Assembly: GCA_002315795.1 (NCBI GenBank)
Contig: DCIF01000115.1
Span: 1-20,862, forward strand
Reading direction: 5' to 3'
Length of the DNA: 20,862 bases
Origin: Bacteroidales bacterium UBA1733
GTDB lineage: Bacteria > Bacteroidota > Bacteroidia > Bacteroidales > UBA3663
The translations under genes were made by a program, and so were the position numbers. Positions 1-6,657 of the stretch are shown here, piece by piece; position 1 is the stretch's first letter; every line of letters starts with the position of its first letter. Under the pieces are notes generated by a model. The model had not been told where the DNA came from, made no database searches, and saw only the letters and a program-made list of their open reading frames with translations.

Positions 1-704
1 CGGCCAGTCTTCTGTACGTTGAGATAGTTGACGAAAATACCCTGAGCCGTCTCAGGACGGAGGTAGATCTTCAAAGCACCGTCGGCAGTAGAACCCATCT
101 CAGTAGAGAACATAAGGTTGAACTGACGAACGTCGGTCCAGTTGCGTGTGCCGCTGATAGGGCAGACGATCTCCTCGTCGAGGATGACCTGCTTGAGCTC
201 TTCAAGGTTCATAGCGTTCATAGCGTCAGAATAACGCTGGTGAAGCGCATCCCACTTAGCCTGATTCTCAAGAACACGGGCATTGGTGGCACGGAACTGA
301 GCCTCATCGAAAGCCTCACCGAACTTCTTGCGAGCCTTCTCGACCTCCTTGTTCATCTTGTCTTCGATCTTAGCGAGAGCTTCCTCGATAAGAACATCTG
401 CACGATAACGCTTCTTTGAGTCGCGGTTATCGATCAAAGGATCGTTGAATGCATCAACGTGACCAGAAGCTTTCCAGGTAGTAGGGTGCATGAAGATAGC
501 AGCGTCGATACCGACGATGTTCTCATGGAGCTTGGTCATAGCCTCCCACCAGTAACGCTTGATATTGTTCTTGAGCTCAACACCATTCTGACCATAGTCA
601 TAAACGGCACCGAGACCATCATAGATTTCACTTGAAGGGAAAACAAAGCCGTACTCCTTACAGTGTGAGACGAGCTTCTTGAATACTTCTTCCTGACTTG
701 CCAT
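1..704 (-). CDS. glyS: Glycyl-tRNA synthetase, N-terminal part (cut by window edge)
   Basis: This is the class II glycyl-tRNA synthetase of the dimeric type, which charges tRNA-Gly with glycine in the cytoplasm. The reverse strand reads openly from an ATG at 704 (protein begins MASQEEVFKKLVSHCKEYGF) to the window edge, giving about 234 residues. The N-terminal stretch ending in SSEIYDGLGAVYDYGQNGVELK is typical of this type, as is HPTTWKASGHVDAFNDPLID. Near the cut end lies the class II motif 2 region YLRPETAQGIFVNY. The catalytic C-terminal half and anticodon-binding domain lie outside the window. A TATATTTG element at 772..765 could be its promoter. It diverges from the GH31 gene across about 500 nt. 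The identification is confident; only the C-terminus is unseen. Confidence 0.93.
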   Translation of the reverse strand, partial: MASQEEVFKKLVSHCKEYGFVFPSSEIYDGLGAVYDYGQNGVELKNNIKRYWWEAMTKLHENIVGIDAAIFMHPTTWKASGHVDAFNDPLIDNRDSKKRYRADVLIEEALAKIEDKMNKEVEKARKKFGEAFDEAQFRATNARVLENQAKWDALHQRYSDAMNAMNLEELKQVILDEEIVCPISGTRNWTDVRQFNLMFSTEMGSTADGALKIYLRPETAQGIFVNYLNVQKTG

Positions 705-764
705 ATATTGAAATGATTTACAAATTTCTAATTACAATTTTCTAATTGCTTATTGATGTGGGCG

Positions 765-772
765 CAAATATA
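765..772 (-). promoter_or_regulatory. Candidate -7 element (TATATTTG) for glyS
   Basis: On the reverse strand TATATTTG matches the Bacteroidetes -7 consensus TAnnTTTG. It would place the transcription start near 758 and give a 5' leader of about 55 nt before the glyS ATG at 704. No TTTG lies at the usual -33 distance, so the call rests on one element. Confidence 0.5.
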
Positions 773-951
773 CAAAAAAAGGCCGATATGGGGAAATAAT
801 TTTTCAAATATTTACAAAAACTCAGTCTTTTTATCACTTATTTAGGAGTTTTGGAAGTCATAATGGCGCTTTTAACCCTCAATTTTTATGTTTTACAACA
901 TGTTTTCGCTATTTTTTTTGAAAAAAGGTGTTCTTGTACAAAACAAATCAT

Positions 952-959
952 TATATTTG
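952..959 (+). promoter_or_regulatory. Candidate upstream + strand -7 element (TATATTTG)
   Basis: TATATTTG matches TAnnTTTG. It would start a transcript near 965, about 240 nt before the GH31 start codon. The nearest TTG upstream (934-936) is closer than the usual -33 spacing. The transcript would include both hairpins at 1032-1130, as either a long GH31 leader or a separate short RNA. Confidence 0.4.
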
Positions 960-1031
960 CACCACAATTGAGGTTAACGCCGCTATTCAGACACACATCC
1001 ATGCCACAATCATTGATTATTTACTTTTAAG

Positions 1032-1073
1032 GCGATTTATAATTTTCTGACTTGTTCGAGGATTATAAATCGC
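1032..1073 (+). repeat. Perfect 12-bp inverted repeat (stem-loop) upstream of GH31
   Basis: GCGATTTATAAT at 1032-1043 is exactly mirrored by ATTATAAATCGC at 1062-1073, with an 18-nt spacer. In RNA the stem could extend inward by two G-U pairs and two Watson-Crick pairs, leaving a 10-nt loop (1048-1057). No T-run follows it on the + strand, so it is not a standard intrinsic terminator. It may be a structured leader or part of a small RNA. Confidence 0.6.
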
Positions 1074-1101
1074 TGATATTATTATTAATAGAGGTAAATA
1101 T

Positions 1102-1130
1102 TGATGGCATTTTTTTATATTATGCCATCA
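1102..1130 (+). repeat. Perfect 9-bp inverted repeat just upstream of the GH31 promoter
   Basis: TGATGGCAT (1102-1110) pairs with ATGCCATCA (1122-1130) around an 11-nt T/A spacer. It ends about 29 bp before the -7 element at 1159, which is where an activator site would be expected. The promoter lacks a TTTG at -33, which suits activator dependence. It could instead be an RNA hairpin if transcription starts near 965. Confidence 0.5.
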
Positions 1131-1158
1131 GTAGTGCGGAAGTTTCCTATTTTTATTG

Positions 1159-1166
1159 TATCTTTG
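1159..1166 (+). promoter_or_regulatory. -7 element (TATCTTTG) proximal to the GH31 gene
   Basis: TATCTTTG fits TAnnTTTG. It predicts a start near 1172 and a leader of about 30 nt before the ATG at 1204. No TTTG is visible at the -33 distance (the sequence near 1135-1138 is tgcg), so the promoter looks weak without a helper protein. Confidence 0.6.
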
Positions 1167-1203
1167 CAGTGTAATTTCATAATCTACATATCAGTTATTG
1201 TTC

Positions 1204-3483
1204 ATGAAACAAATAATTCTTGCTTTGAGCCTTGCGTCTCTCACGGTGGGAGCTATGGCGCAACAGTCGTATCTGACAGACACTAATGTGGCGGTTTTCT
1301 ATCCTGCCAACTATCAGGCAGAGGCACATTCTCCTTCTCCTATTTTCTTACATGACCTGTCGCCAGAGGGAGCGGTTCCCGCCGACTGGAAGTTGCGTCC
1401 TGAGTATTCAGAGACCGATGGAAAGTCTGTCGCTACCATCCGGATTGGTGCAGATGATGATCTTTATGGTACGGGTGAAGTGGCTGGTCCGCTGCGTCGT
1501 AATGATCGTGAAGTGATCTTCTGGAACCAGGATAATTATGGCTATTTTACCAACGATGGTAAGAATCTCTATCAGAGTCATCCTTGGGTTTTAGGCCTTC
1601 GCAAGGATGGAACTGCATACGGTGTGATAGCCGATAATACCTGGAAATCGCGTTTGACACTTAATGGTGAGATCCGCTTTGAGAGCGAGGGACCAGCTTT
1701 TCGTGTCGTTGTCATTGAGGGTAATTCTACCAGTGAGGTGCTGGCTGAGTTGGCACGTCTCTCTGGTCCGATGGAGATGCCTCCTCTCTGGGCCGTCGGT
1801 TATCAGCAGTGTCGCTATAGCTACTTCCCTGATACACGTGTGAAGGAAATCGTTGATACATTTCGCGATAAGAAGATCCCTTGTGATGTTGTATGGATGG
1901 ATATTGACTATATGAACGACTTCCGTGTCTTCACGTTCTCCCCGAAATATTTCCCAGATCCTAAAGACCTTTACAAGCACATCCATGACCAGAACATGAA
2001 GGCTGTCTATATGATCGATCCGGGTGTGAAAGTCGAGCCAGGGTATTTCCTTTATGACCAGGGCAAGGAGTTCGACTTCTTTGTGAAGAAGCCAGACGGA
2101 AAGCCTTTCGAAGGCCGCGTATGGCCAGGTCAGTGTAACTTCCCGGATTTCTTCCGTACGGAGGTTCGTACCTGGTGGAGTGGTCTGACACGCGATTTCA
2201 TCCGTAATAATGGCATCGATGGCCTTTGGAACGATATGAACGAACCGGCAGTTTTTGAAGGTGTTAATGCTACGATGGACGAGGATGCCATCCACATGGT
2301 TGGAGAAGGCCATTATGAATATGGTTCGCACGTACGCTATCATAATCTCTATGGTATGAATATGATCCGTGCTTCACGCGATGGCAGCTTGCAGGCTCAT
2401 CCTGATAAGCGTCCATTCGTCCTGAGTCGCTCTAACTTCCTGGGTGGACAGCGTTATGGCGCTACCTGGAATGGTGACAACATGTCGTCATGGGAGCATT
2501 TGTTGCAGAGTATTCCGATGACCATCAATCTGGGTCTCTCTGGTCAGCCTTTCAATGGCCCTGATATGTGTGGCTTCGGTGCGGACTGTGATCCGGAACT
2601 GATGGCACACTGGGTTTCTACAGGTATCTATTTCCCATTTGCACGTAACCATAATGCCAAGGGTTGTATCGATCAGGAACCTTGGGTATTTGGCCAGCAG
2701 ATAGAAGATGTGTATCGCACAGCTGTGAATCGCCGCTACTATCTGATGCCCTATTTCTATACGCTTTTCCGTGAAGCAAGCATCAGTGGTCAACCTGTGA
2801 TGCGTCCACTCTTCACAGCCGATGAGCAGGATCCTGCATTGCGCAGCGAACAGCGTGTATATATGGTCGGTAAGGATCTGATGATCATCCCTCGTTGGGC
2901 CAACCAGACTTTGAAAGAGAAGAATGTGTTGCCAGCGTTGCCAAAGGGCGACTGGGATATCATCAAGTTCGAAGAGACAGAAGACAACTATCAGGCTTAC
3001 GTGGCACAGCGTCCTGGTTCTATCGTGCCATTGGCTAACCTCGTGCAAAGTACTGAATTCTATGCTGTAGATAGTCTGACTCTGCTTGTAAATCCGGCTG
3101 CTGACGGTACCGCTACAGGTTCACTTTATGAGGATGCTGGCGATGGCTTTGGCTATCGTTCTGGGGACTTTGCCGTTTCTACGATGTCTGCTACCTCTGA
3201 TGCCAAGACCATCACTGTAAGCATCAAGCAGGTCGATGGCAAGCGTGAAAGCCAGGTAAAACATCTGCGTGTTGGCATTGTGACCGATGGCAAAGTAACT
3301 TACTCTCCATGGACTACCGGTACTTCGGTTACCATGAAGCAGGTAAAAGATAAACTGGCCGGCATCGACGCTGCCAAGTTGAAGTGGTCAGATATCGATA
3401 TTGCCAGCCAGCCTTCTACAGAAGAGAAGATGAAGATCCAGTACGAACGCGCTCAGAAAGAGGGCCAGAAGTTCGAGTGGTAA
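1204..3483 (+). CDS. Secreted glycoside hydrolase family 31 alpha-glucosidase
   Basis: A GH31 retaining glycosidase that removes terminal alpha-linked sugars, most likely glucose, from oligosaccharides outside the cytoplasm. The protein has 759 residues from the ATG at 1204. A TTG two codons earlier is in frame but gives no better signal peptide. Residues 1-19 form a type I signal peptide ending in AMA before QQ, with no lipobox, so a periplasmic or secreted enzyme is expected. An N-terminal beta domain is followed by the catalytic barrel. The nucleophile motif WNDMNEP puts the nucleophile at D344, and TWNGDN puts the acid/base at D425. RSNFLGGQRYGATW and the FPFARNH segment are also typical. 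The C-terminal 200 residues are beta-rich, ending in a charged tail. It stands alone, with no SusC/SusD nearby. The exact linkage specificity cannot be read from sequence. Confidence 0.92.
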   Translation: MKQIILALSLASLTVGAMAQQSYLTDTNVAVFYPANYQAEAHSPSPIFLHDLSPEGAVPADWKLRPEYSETDGKSVATIRIGADDDLYGTGEVAGPLRRNDREVIFWNQDNYGYFTNDGKNLYQSHPWVLGLRKDGTAYGVIADNTWKSRLTLNGEIRFESEGPAFRVVVIEGNSTSEVLAELARLSGPMEMPPLWAVGYQQCRYSYFPDTRVKEIVDTFRDKKIPCDVVWMDIDYMNDFRVFTFSPKYFPDPKDLYKHIHDQNMKAVYMIDPGVKVEPGYFLYDQGKEFDFFVKKPDGKPFEGRVWPGQCNFPDFFRTEVRTWWSGLTRDFIRNNGIDGLWNDMNEPAVFEGVNATMDEDAIHMVGEGHYEYGSHVRYHNLYGMNMIRASRDGSLQAHPDKRPFVLSRSNFLGGQRYGATWNGDNMSSWEHLLQSIPMTINLGLSGQPFNGPDMCGFGADCDPELMAHWVSTGIYFPFARNHNAKGCIDQEPWVFGQQIEDVYRTAVNRRYYLMPYFYTLFREASISGQPVMRPLFTADEQDPALRSEQRVYMVGKDLMIIPRWANQTLKEKNVLPALPKGDWDIIKFEETEDNYQAYVAQRPGSIVPLANLVQSTEFYAVDSLTLLVNPAADGTATGSLYEDAGDGFGYRSGDFAVSTMSATSDAKTITVSIKQVDGKRESQVKHLRVGIVTDGKVTYSPWTTGTSVTMKQVKDKLAGIDAAKLKWSDIDIASQPSTEEKMKIQYERAQKEGQKFEW

Positions 3484-3485
3484 TT

Positions 3486-4784
3486 CTACTCTTTTGGAAA
3501 CAGATTAAATCCTACACCTTCGATTGACTCTTTGAGTTGGTCGAAGGTTGCTTTTCCTTCTACCTTTGCTTCTGTTGTTGAAAGGTCAACAGTGGCAGAA
3601 GTGACACCGGGAGTATTGAGAAGAGCTTTCTCTGCTGCGGCACGACAATGATTGCAGTTCATGCCTTTGATGATAAATGTTTGCATGTTGTTATCGTTAT
3701 TATGGATTGAGCAATCAGATTGGCTGTGCTCGTGGCTATGGTTATGTCGGCTGACTTTAGCATGCCAGAGTGCATGGAGCAGCAGGACGACGAGTAGCGC
3801 GGTGCAGAGCCAGCTGAACCAGGAAGATCCTTCGTCGAGACAACAAGCTTCCTGTGTGCTTAACGAACCAAGAAAATTGATGATGCCATGGAATTGCAGA
3901 TAGTCGATGAGGCATCCGAACCCGATGGCTCCGATAATGATTGAACACAGATAGAGAACCAGCGTCTTAACTCCTAAGACCTTACGGATAACCAGGATGC
4001 TGGCCATATTGCAGGCAGGACCTGCCATCAGCAAAACCAGAGCTGCGCCGGGAGTAAGGCCTTTGAGCATCAAAGCTACAGCAATAGGAATAGAGCCGGT
4101 AGCACACAGATACATCGGGATGGCAATGACGAGGACGAGTGCCATAGAAGCGAGTGTGTTGCCTTCGAAGACGGTAAAGAAACTATCAGGCACCAGAACC
4201 GTGATCAAGCCTGCTACTACTAAACCTATGACGAGCCATTTGCCAATATCTTCCATCATTTCTACAAAGGCATACTGCAGCGCGATCTTAATTTTCTGAA
4301 GAAAAGTGGCTTCGACAGGGTTTACCTCGCAACAACTGCAACCTTCAGCTGATTTTACCTCGTGAGTTGAACAACTCCTCACTCCTAACTCTCCACTCCT
4401 CTCTGTATTGACCATTGCTCCTCCTAACAACGCTGTGGCCAGCGCTGCTAAAGGACGAATGACGGCAAATGGCCATCCCATAAGGCTATAAGTAGCAAGA
4501 ATAGAATCTACTCCCGTCTGTGGTGTAGCAATCAGAAAGGAGGCCACAGCTCCTTTCGATGCGCCTTCCTGACGCAAAGACATAGCAGTAGGGATCACTC
4601 CACAGGAACAAAGGGGGAGAGGGATGCCGAAAATGGCTGCATTGACCACCGAACGAAAATTCGGTTTCGAGAGGTATTTACTATAATACTGGCCTGGAAT
4701 AAAAGCGTGCATCAGTCCTGCCAGCAGGAAGCCAAGCAGCAGAAATGGGGCCATCTCATTGATTAAGTGAAGTATTTCTTCCAT
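3486..4784 (-). CDS. SO_0444/DUF318-type metal efflux permease with C-terminal HMA domain
   Basis: A 432-residue inner-membrane permease of the DUF318 (YraQ-like) superfamily, resembling the SO_0444 Cu/Zn efflux type. Two hydrophobic halves carry the family motifs LCSCGVIP (Cys59, Cys61) and AGPACNMAS (Cys258). The halves are joined by a Cys-rich loop with GCSCCEV at 148-153. After the last membrane helix comes a His-rich stretch (about 347-361) and a complete heavy-metal-associated domain from residue 367, with GMNCNHC giving the metal-binding Cys377 and Cys380. The HMA domain probably captures metal or delivers it to the channel. Residues 128-137 are encoded by tandem heptamer-like DNA. The gene lies directly downstream of a Fur-family regulator, supporting metal-controlled expression. 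It converges on the GH31 gene with 2 nt between the stops. Cu versus Zn is unresolved. Confidence 0.85.
   Translation of the reverse strand: MEEILHLINEMAPFLLLGFLLAGLMHAFIPGQYYSKYLSKPNFRSVVNAAIFGIPLPLCSCGVIPTAMSLRQEGASKGAVASFLIATPQTGVDSILATYSLMGWPFAVIRPLAALATALLGGAMVNTERSGELGVRSCSTHEVKSAEGCSCCEVNPVEATFLQKIKIALQYAFVEMMEDIGKWLVIGLVVAGLITVLVPDSFFTVFEGNTLASMALVLVIAIPMYLCATGSIPIAVALMLKGLTPGAALVLLMAGPACNMASILVIRKVLGVKTLVLYLCSIIIGAIGFGCLIDYLQFHGIINFLGSLSTQEACCLDEGSSWFSWLCTALLVVLLLHALWHAKVSRHNHSHEHSQSDCSIHNNDNNMQTFIIKGMNCNHCRAAAEKALLNTPGVTSATVDLSTTEAKVEGKATFDQLKESIEGVGFNLFPKE
4374..4401. repeat. Tandem ACTCCTN heptamers inside the permease gene
   Basis: On the + strand four heptamers follow each other: ACTCCTC, ACTCCTA, ACTCTCC and ACTCCTC. 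They encode residues 128-137 of the permease in a soluble loop between the two membrane halves. From memory, similar ACTCCT-rich repeats occur between genes in Bacteroidetes. The reading frame stays open. Confidence 0.55.
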
Positions 4785-4809
4785 ATCTTTGCGTTTTTAT
4801 TTGATGGTG

Positions 4810-4846
4810 CAAAGGTAGGAAGGAAAGGATGCAAGCGAGTTGCAAA
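4810..4846 (-). promoter_or_regulatory. Permease promoter with TGCAA-N5-TTGCA inverted repeat
   Basis: The reverse strand has a -7 element TACCTTTG at 4817..4810. Just upstream, TGCAA (4830-4834) and TTGCA (4840-4844) form a perfect 5-bp inverted repeat with a 5-bp spacer. With its flanks it reads ATGCAA-N5-TTGCAA, close to the TTGCAA-N5-TTGCAA box I recall for the Fur-family regulator Nur. It covers the expected upstream promoter region and ends next to the stop codon of the Fur-like gene, so it is a plausible operator. Confidence 0.5.
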
Positions 4847-5317
4847 CTAAAGCTTATGAGCGCAATGAGGGCAGATGCCATGTATAATATAAGAGATGTG
4901 TTTGACTTCGAAACCTTCTGGTACTTCGACATGAGGTATGTGCTGCTGTTTCAGGCAGAATGTCTTACCGCACTTCAGGCAGGTCAGATGTACATGCTGG
5001 CACTCATGATGGTGATGATGGCGGCACTCGTCACTTTCGTGATTGCAATGATCTTCTGCTGCACAGGTTCCATGTTCCTGACATACACAATATTTATGCT
5101 GGCCACTTCCATCATCAATCATGTGAAGCAGCTCTTTCTCGGCAAAGAGAGTCAGCGCGCGGAAGAGGGTGCTTCTATCAACGGTTGGGAGTAGTGCTTC
5201 AAGATCGCTCAATGCAAAAGCATAGTCAATATCGACCAGTGTTCGCCATACAAGTATTCTCACAGCGGTCGCTCTGACGCCATGATTCTCTAAATGCTGT
5301 GCAATAGCTTCTGACAT
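4847..5317 (-). CDS. Fur-family metal-responsive regulator with His/Cys-rich insert
   Basis: A 156-residue DNA-binding repressor of the Fur/Zur/PerR superfamily. The N-terminal winged helix (about 1-70) contains GVRATAVRILVWRTL and the recognition-helix region VDRSTLFRALTLFAEKELL. The C-terminal metal-binding half has CxxC pairs at C113/C116 and C149/C152. Between the two lies an unusual His/Cys-rich stretch, about residues 77-110, that includes five consecutive histidines (100-104). I chose the ATG at 5317. An in-frame TTG at 5407 would add 30 residues, but they are encoded by the promoter inverted repeat and are not Fur-like. It sits 62 nt upstream of the metal efflux permease. The inserted ligands suggest a Zn, Ni or Cu sensor, but the metal is not proven by sequence. 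Confidence 0.88.
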   Translation of the reverse strand: MSEAIAQHLENHGVRATAVRILVWRTLVDIDYAFALSDLEALLPTVDRSTLFRALTLFAEKELLHMIDDGSGQHKYCVCQEHGTCAAEDHCNHESDECRHHHHHECQHVHLTCLKCGKTFCLKQQHIPHVEVPEGFEVKHISYIIHGICPHCAHKL

Positions 5318-5334
5318 ACCTATGATTTGAAAAA

Positions 5335-5376
5335 TATCACCACCTTGGATATTTTGGAATAACAAAGGTGGTGATA
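5335..5376 (-). promoter_or_regulatory. 12-bp inverted repeat flanking the fur-like gene's promoter
   Basis: TATCACCACCTT (5335-5346) is exactly mirrored by AAGGTGGTGATA (5365-5376), with an 18-bp spacer. The two arms are about 30 bp, or three helical turns, apart. On the reverse strand CACCTTTG at 5370..5363 resembles a -7 element, so the arms would flank the transcription start. An autoregulatory operator of the Fur-like protein is the simplest reading. Confidence 0.6.
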
Positions 5377-5419
5377 CTAATGATTCTTTATCTGTCAACA
5401 ATGACAAATGAAGATTGAC

Positions 5420-6499
5420 TTACTTGTTGTTGATGTAGTTTACAATCCACTCGCCAACCTCCTTGGTGCCATACTTTGCACCTCCTTCTACCTGAATCTC
5501 AGGAGTGCGGACATTCTGGTCAAGAGAAGCATCGACAGCCTCGCGGATGAGAGCACCTTCCTCCTTGAGATCGAAATACTCGAAGAGCATTGCTGCAGAG
5601 AGGATCTGTGCCAGTGGGTTAGCAATGTTGAGACCCTTACCCTGTGGCCATGAACCGTGGATTGGCTCGAAGACTGGGGTGTGCTCGCCGGTAGATGCTG
5701 ATGGGAGAAGACCCATAGAACCGGTGATTACAGAACCTTCATCGGTAAGGATATCACCGAAGGTATTCTCAGTTACCATGACATCGAAGAAGCATGGATC
5801 CTGGATCATGCGCATAGCAGCATTGTCAACGTACATGAAATCTGTAGTTACGTCAGGATACTGTGGAGCCATCTCCTGAGCTACTTTGCGCCACAAACGT
5901 GAAGAAGCAAGGACGTTAGCCTTATCGACTACGGTGAGGTGGTTGCGACGCTGACGAGCGTACTGGTAAGCAACCTTGAGGATACGCTCAACTTCTGGAC
6001 GTGTGTAGTAGTTGGTATCGAGAGCCTCCTCTACGCCATTAGCGTTGATGGTTGGCTCTTCCTTCTTGCCGAAGTACATACCACCGGTGAGCTCACGAAT
6101 GCAGATGAAGTCTGCTCCCTTAACGATGCTGTCCTTGAGTGGTGACTTGTGGATGAGGCAGTCGAAAGTAGTTACAGGACGGATATTAGCGAAGAGTCCG
6201 AGCTTCTTACGCATGGCCAAAAGACCCTGCTCAGGACGTACCTTAGCGTTAGGATTGTTATCGAACTTTGGATCACCGACAGAAGCAAAAAGAACTGCAT
6301 CTGCGTCCATACAGGTCTGGAAAGTCTCCTCTGGGAATGGATCACCTACCTCGTCGATAGCGTGAGCACCACAGAGAGCCTCCTTGAAACTAACTTCGTG
6401 ACCGAACTTCTTAGCAACGGCAGCAACTACGGCTACACCCTGCTCCATGATCTCTGGTCCGATGCCATCACCGGCCAGCACTGCGATTTTTAAATTCAT
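5420..6499 (-). CDS. leuB: 3-isopropylmalate dehydrogenase
   Basis: Oxidatively decarboxylates 3-isopropylmalate to 2-oxoisocaproate with NAD+. Members of the family can also act on methylmalate in the citramalate route to 2-oxobutyrate. The protein has 359 residues, normal for LeuB, starting with [17 protein letters not shown] at the ATG at 6499. An in-frame TTG at 6514 would only add residues from the adjacent repeat element. The catalytic Tyr142 sits in [10 protein letters not shown] and Lys193 in VVDKANVL. The metal-binding aspartates are D225 (YVDNAAMRM), D249 and D253 ([14 protein letters not shown]). It is the last gene of the branched-chain cluster and is separated from the citramalate synthase gene by 158 nt holding a REPIN-like element. 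I see no clear promoter of its own. Confidence 0.95.
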   Translation of the reverse strand: MNLKIAVLAGDGIGPEIMEQGVAVVAAVAKKFGHEVSFKEALCGAHAIDEVGDPFPEETFQTCMDADAVLFASVGDPKFDNNPNAKVRPEQGLLAMRKKLGLFANIRPVTTFDCLIHKSPLKDSIVKGADFICIRELTGGMYFGKKEEPTINANGVEEALDTNYYTRPEVERILKVAYQYARQRRNHLTVVDKANVLASSRLWRKVAQEMAPQYPDVTTDFMYVDNAAMRMIQDPCFFDVMVTENTFGDILTDEGSVITGSMGLLPSASTGEHTPVFEPIHGSWPQGKGLNIANPLAQILSAAMLFEYFDLKEEGALIREAVDASLDQNVRTPEIQVEGGAKYGTKEVGEWIVNYINNK

Positions 6500-6501
6500 A
6501 T

Positions 6502-6656
6502 AGACCCACCCCAACCCTCCCTCATAGGGAGGGAGTATTACTAGTTAGTATTACTTCCCCGGAGGTGTGCGGTTTTATAAGTTAATAATATTATTCCTTT
6601 TCTATAACATGACCCACAGTAGACTTCCTCCCTAGAGGGAAGGTCAGGGAGGGTCT
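6502..6656. repeat. REPIN/MITE-like element with ~35-bp inverted ends
   Basis: The left end (6502-6536) and the reverse complement of the right end (6656-6623) match at 29 of 35 aligned positions with one gap, so the gap holds two inverted copies of one short repeat. Each copy starts AGACCC and contains a small internal hairpin. In the left copy CCCTCCCT (6515-6522) pairs with AGGGAGGG (6526-6533) around CAT. The middle is AT-rich and includes the perfect palindrome AATAATATTATT (6584-6595). The element fills the space between the stop of cimA and the start of leuB without disturbing either. The layout resembles REP doublets (REPINs) mobilised by RAYT transposases; none is visible here. Confidence 0.7.
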
Positions 6657-6657
6657 C

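Larger units (their letters stand above)
705..1203. other. Divergent intergenic region glyS / GH31, no gene seen
   Basis: About 500 nt of AT-rich sequence contains no convincing gene. It holds a -7 element for glyS at 765-772 (-) and two + strand -7 elements at 952-959 and 1159-1166. It also holds two perfect inverted repeats, at 1032-1073 and 1102-1130. A short open frame at 1101-1286 is not a credible gene: it runs through the promoter and into the signal-peptide region of the GH31 gene in another frame. Confidence 0.7.

Noticed and set aside
1032..1130. The two stem-loops as intrinsic terminators
   Set aside because: Neither stem is followed by a T-run on either strand, and their loops or stems are AT-rich. 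A structured leader, small RNA or operator fits better.
1591..2343. A 250-codon open frame on the reverse strand inside the GH31 gene
   Set aside because: It lies opposite a gene with clear catalytic motifs, its translation resembles no family I know, and it has no promoter. It is a by-product of codon usage.
4374..4401. The heptamer stretch as a CRISPR-like array
   Set aside because: The units are only 7 nt, directly adjacent with no spacers, and lie within a coding sequence.
5318..5407. A 30-residue N-terminal extension of the Fur-like protein from a TTG at 5407
   Set aside because: The DNA is the promoter and its inverted repeat, and the added residues do not match Fur proteins. The ATG at 5317 gives a normal N-terminus.
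6502..6656. The cimA-leuB gap as a rho-independent terminator pair
   Set aside because: The two arms are inverted copies of one longer sequence, including parts outside the hairpins, and no T-run follows. A repeat element explains more of the sequence.
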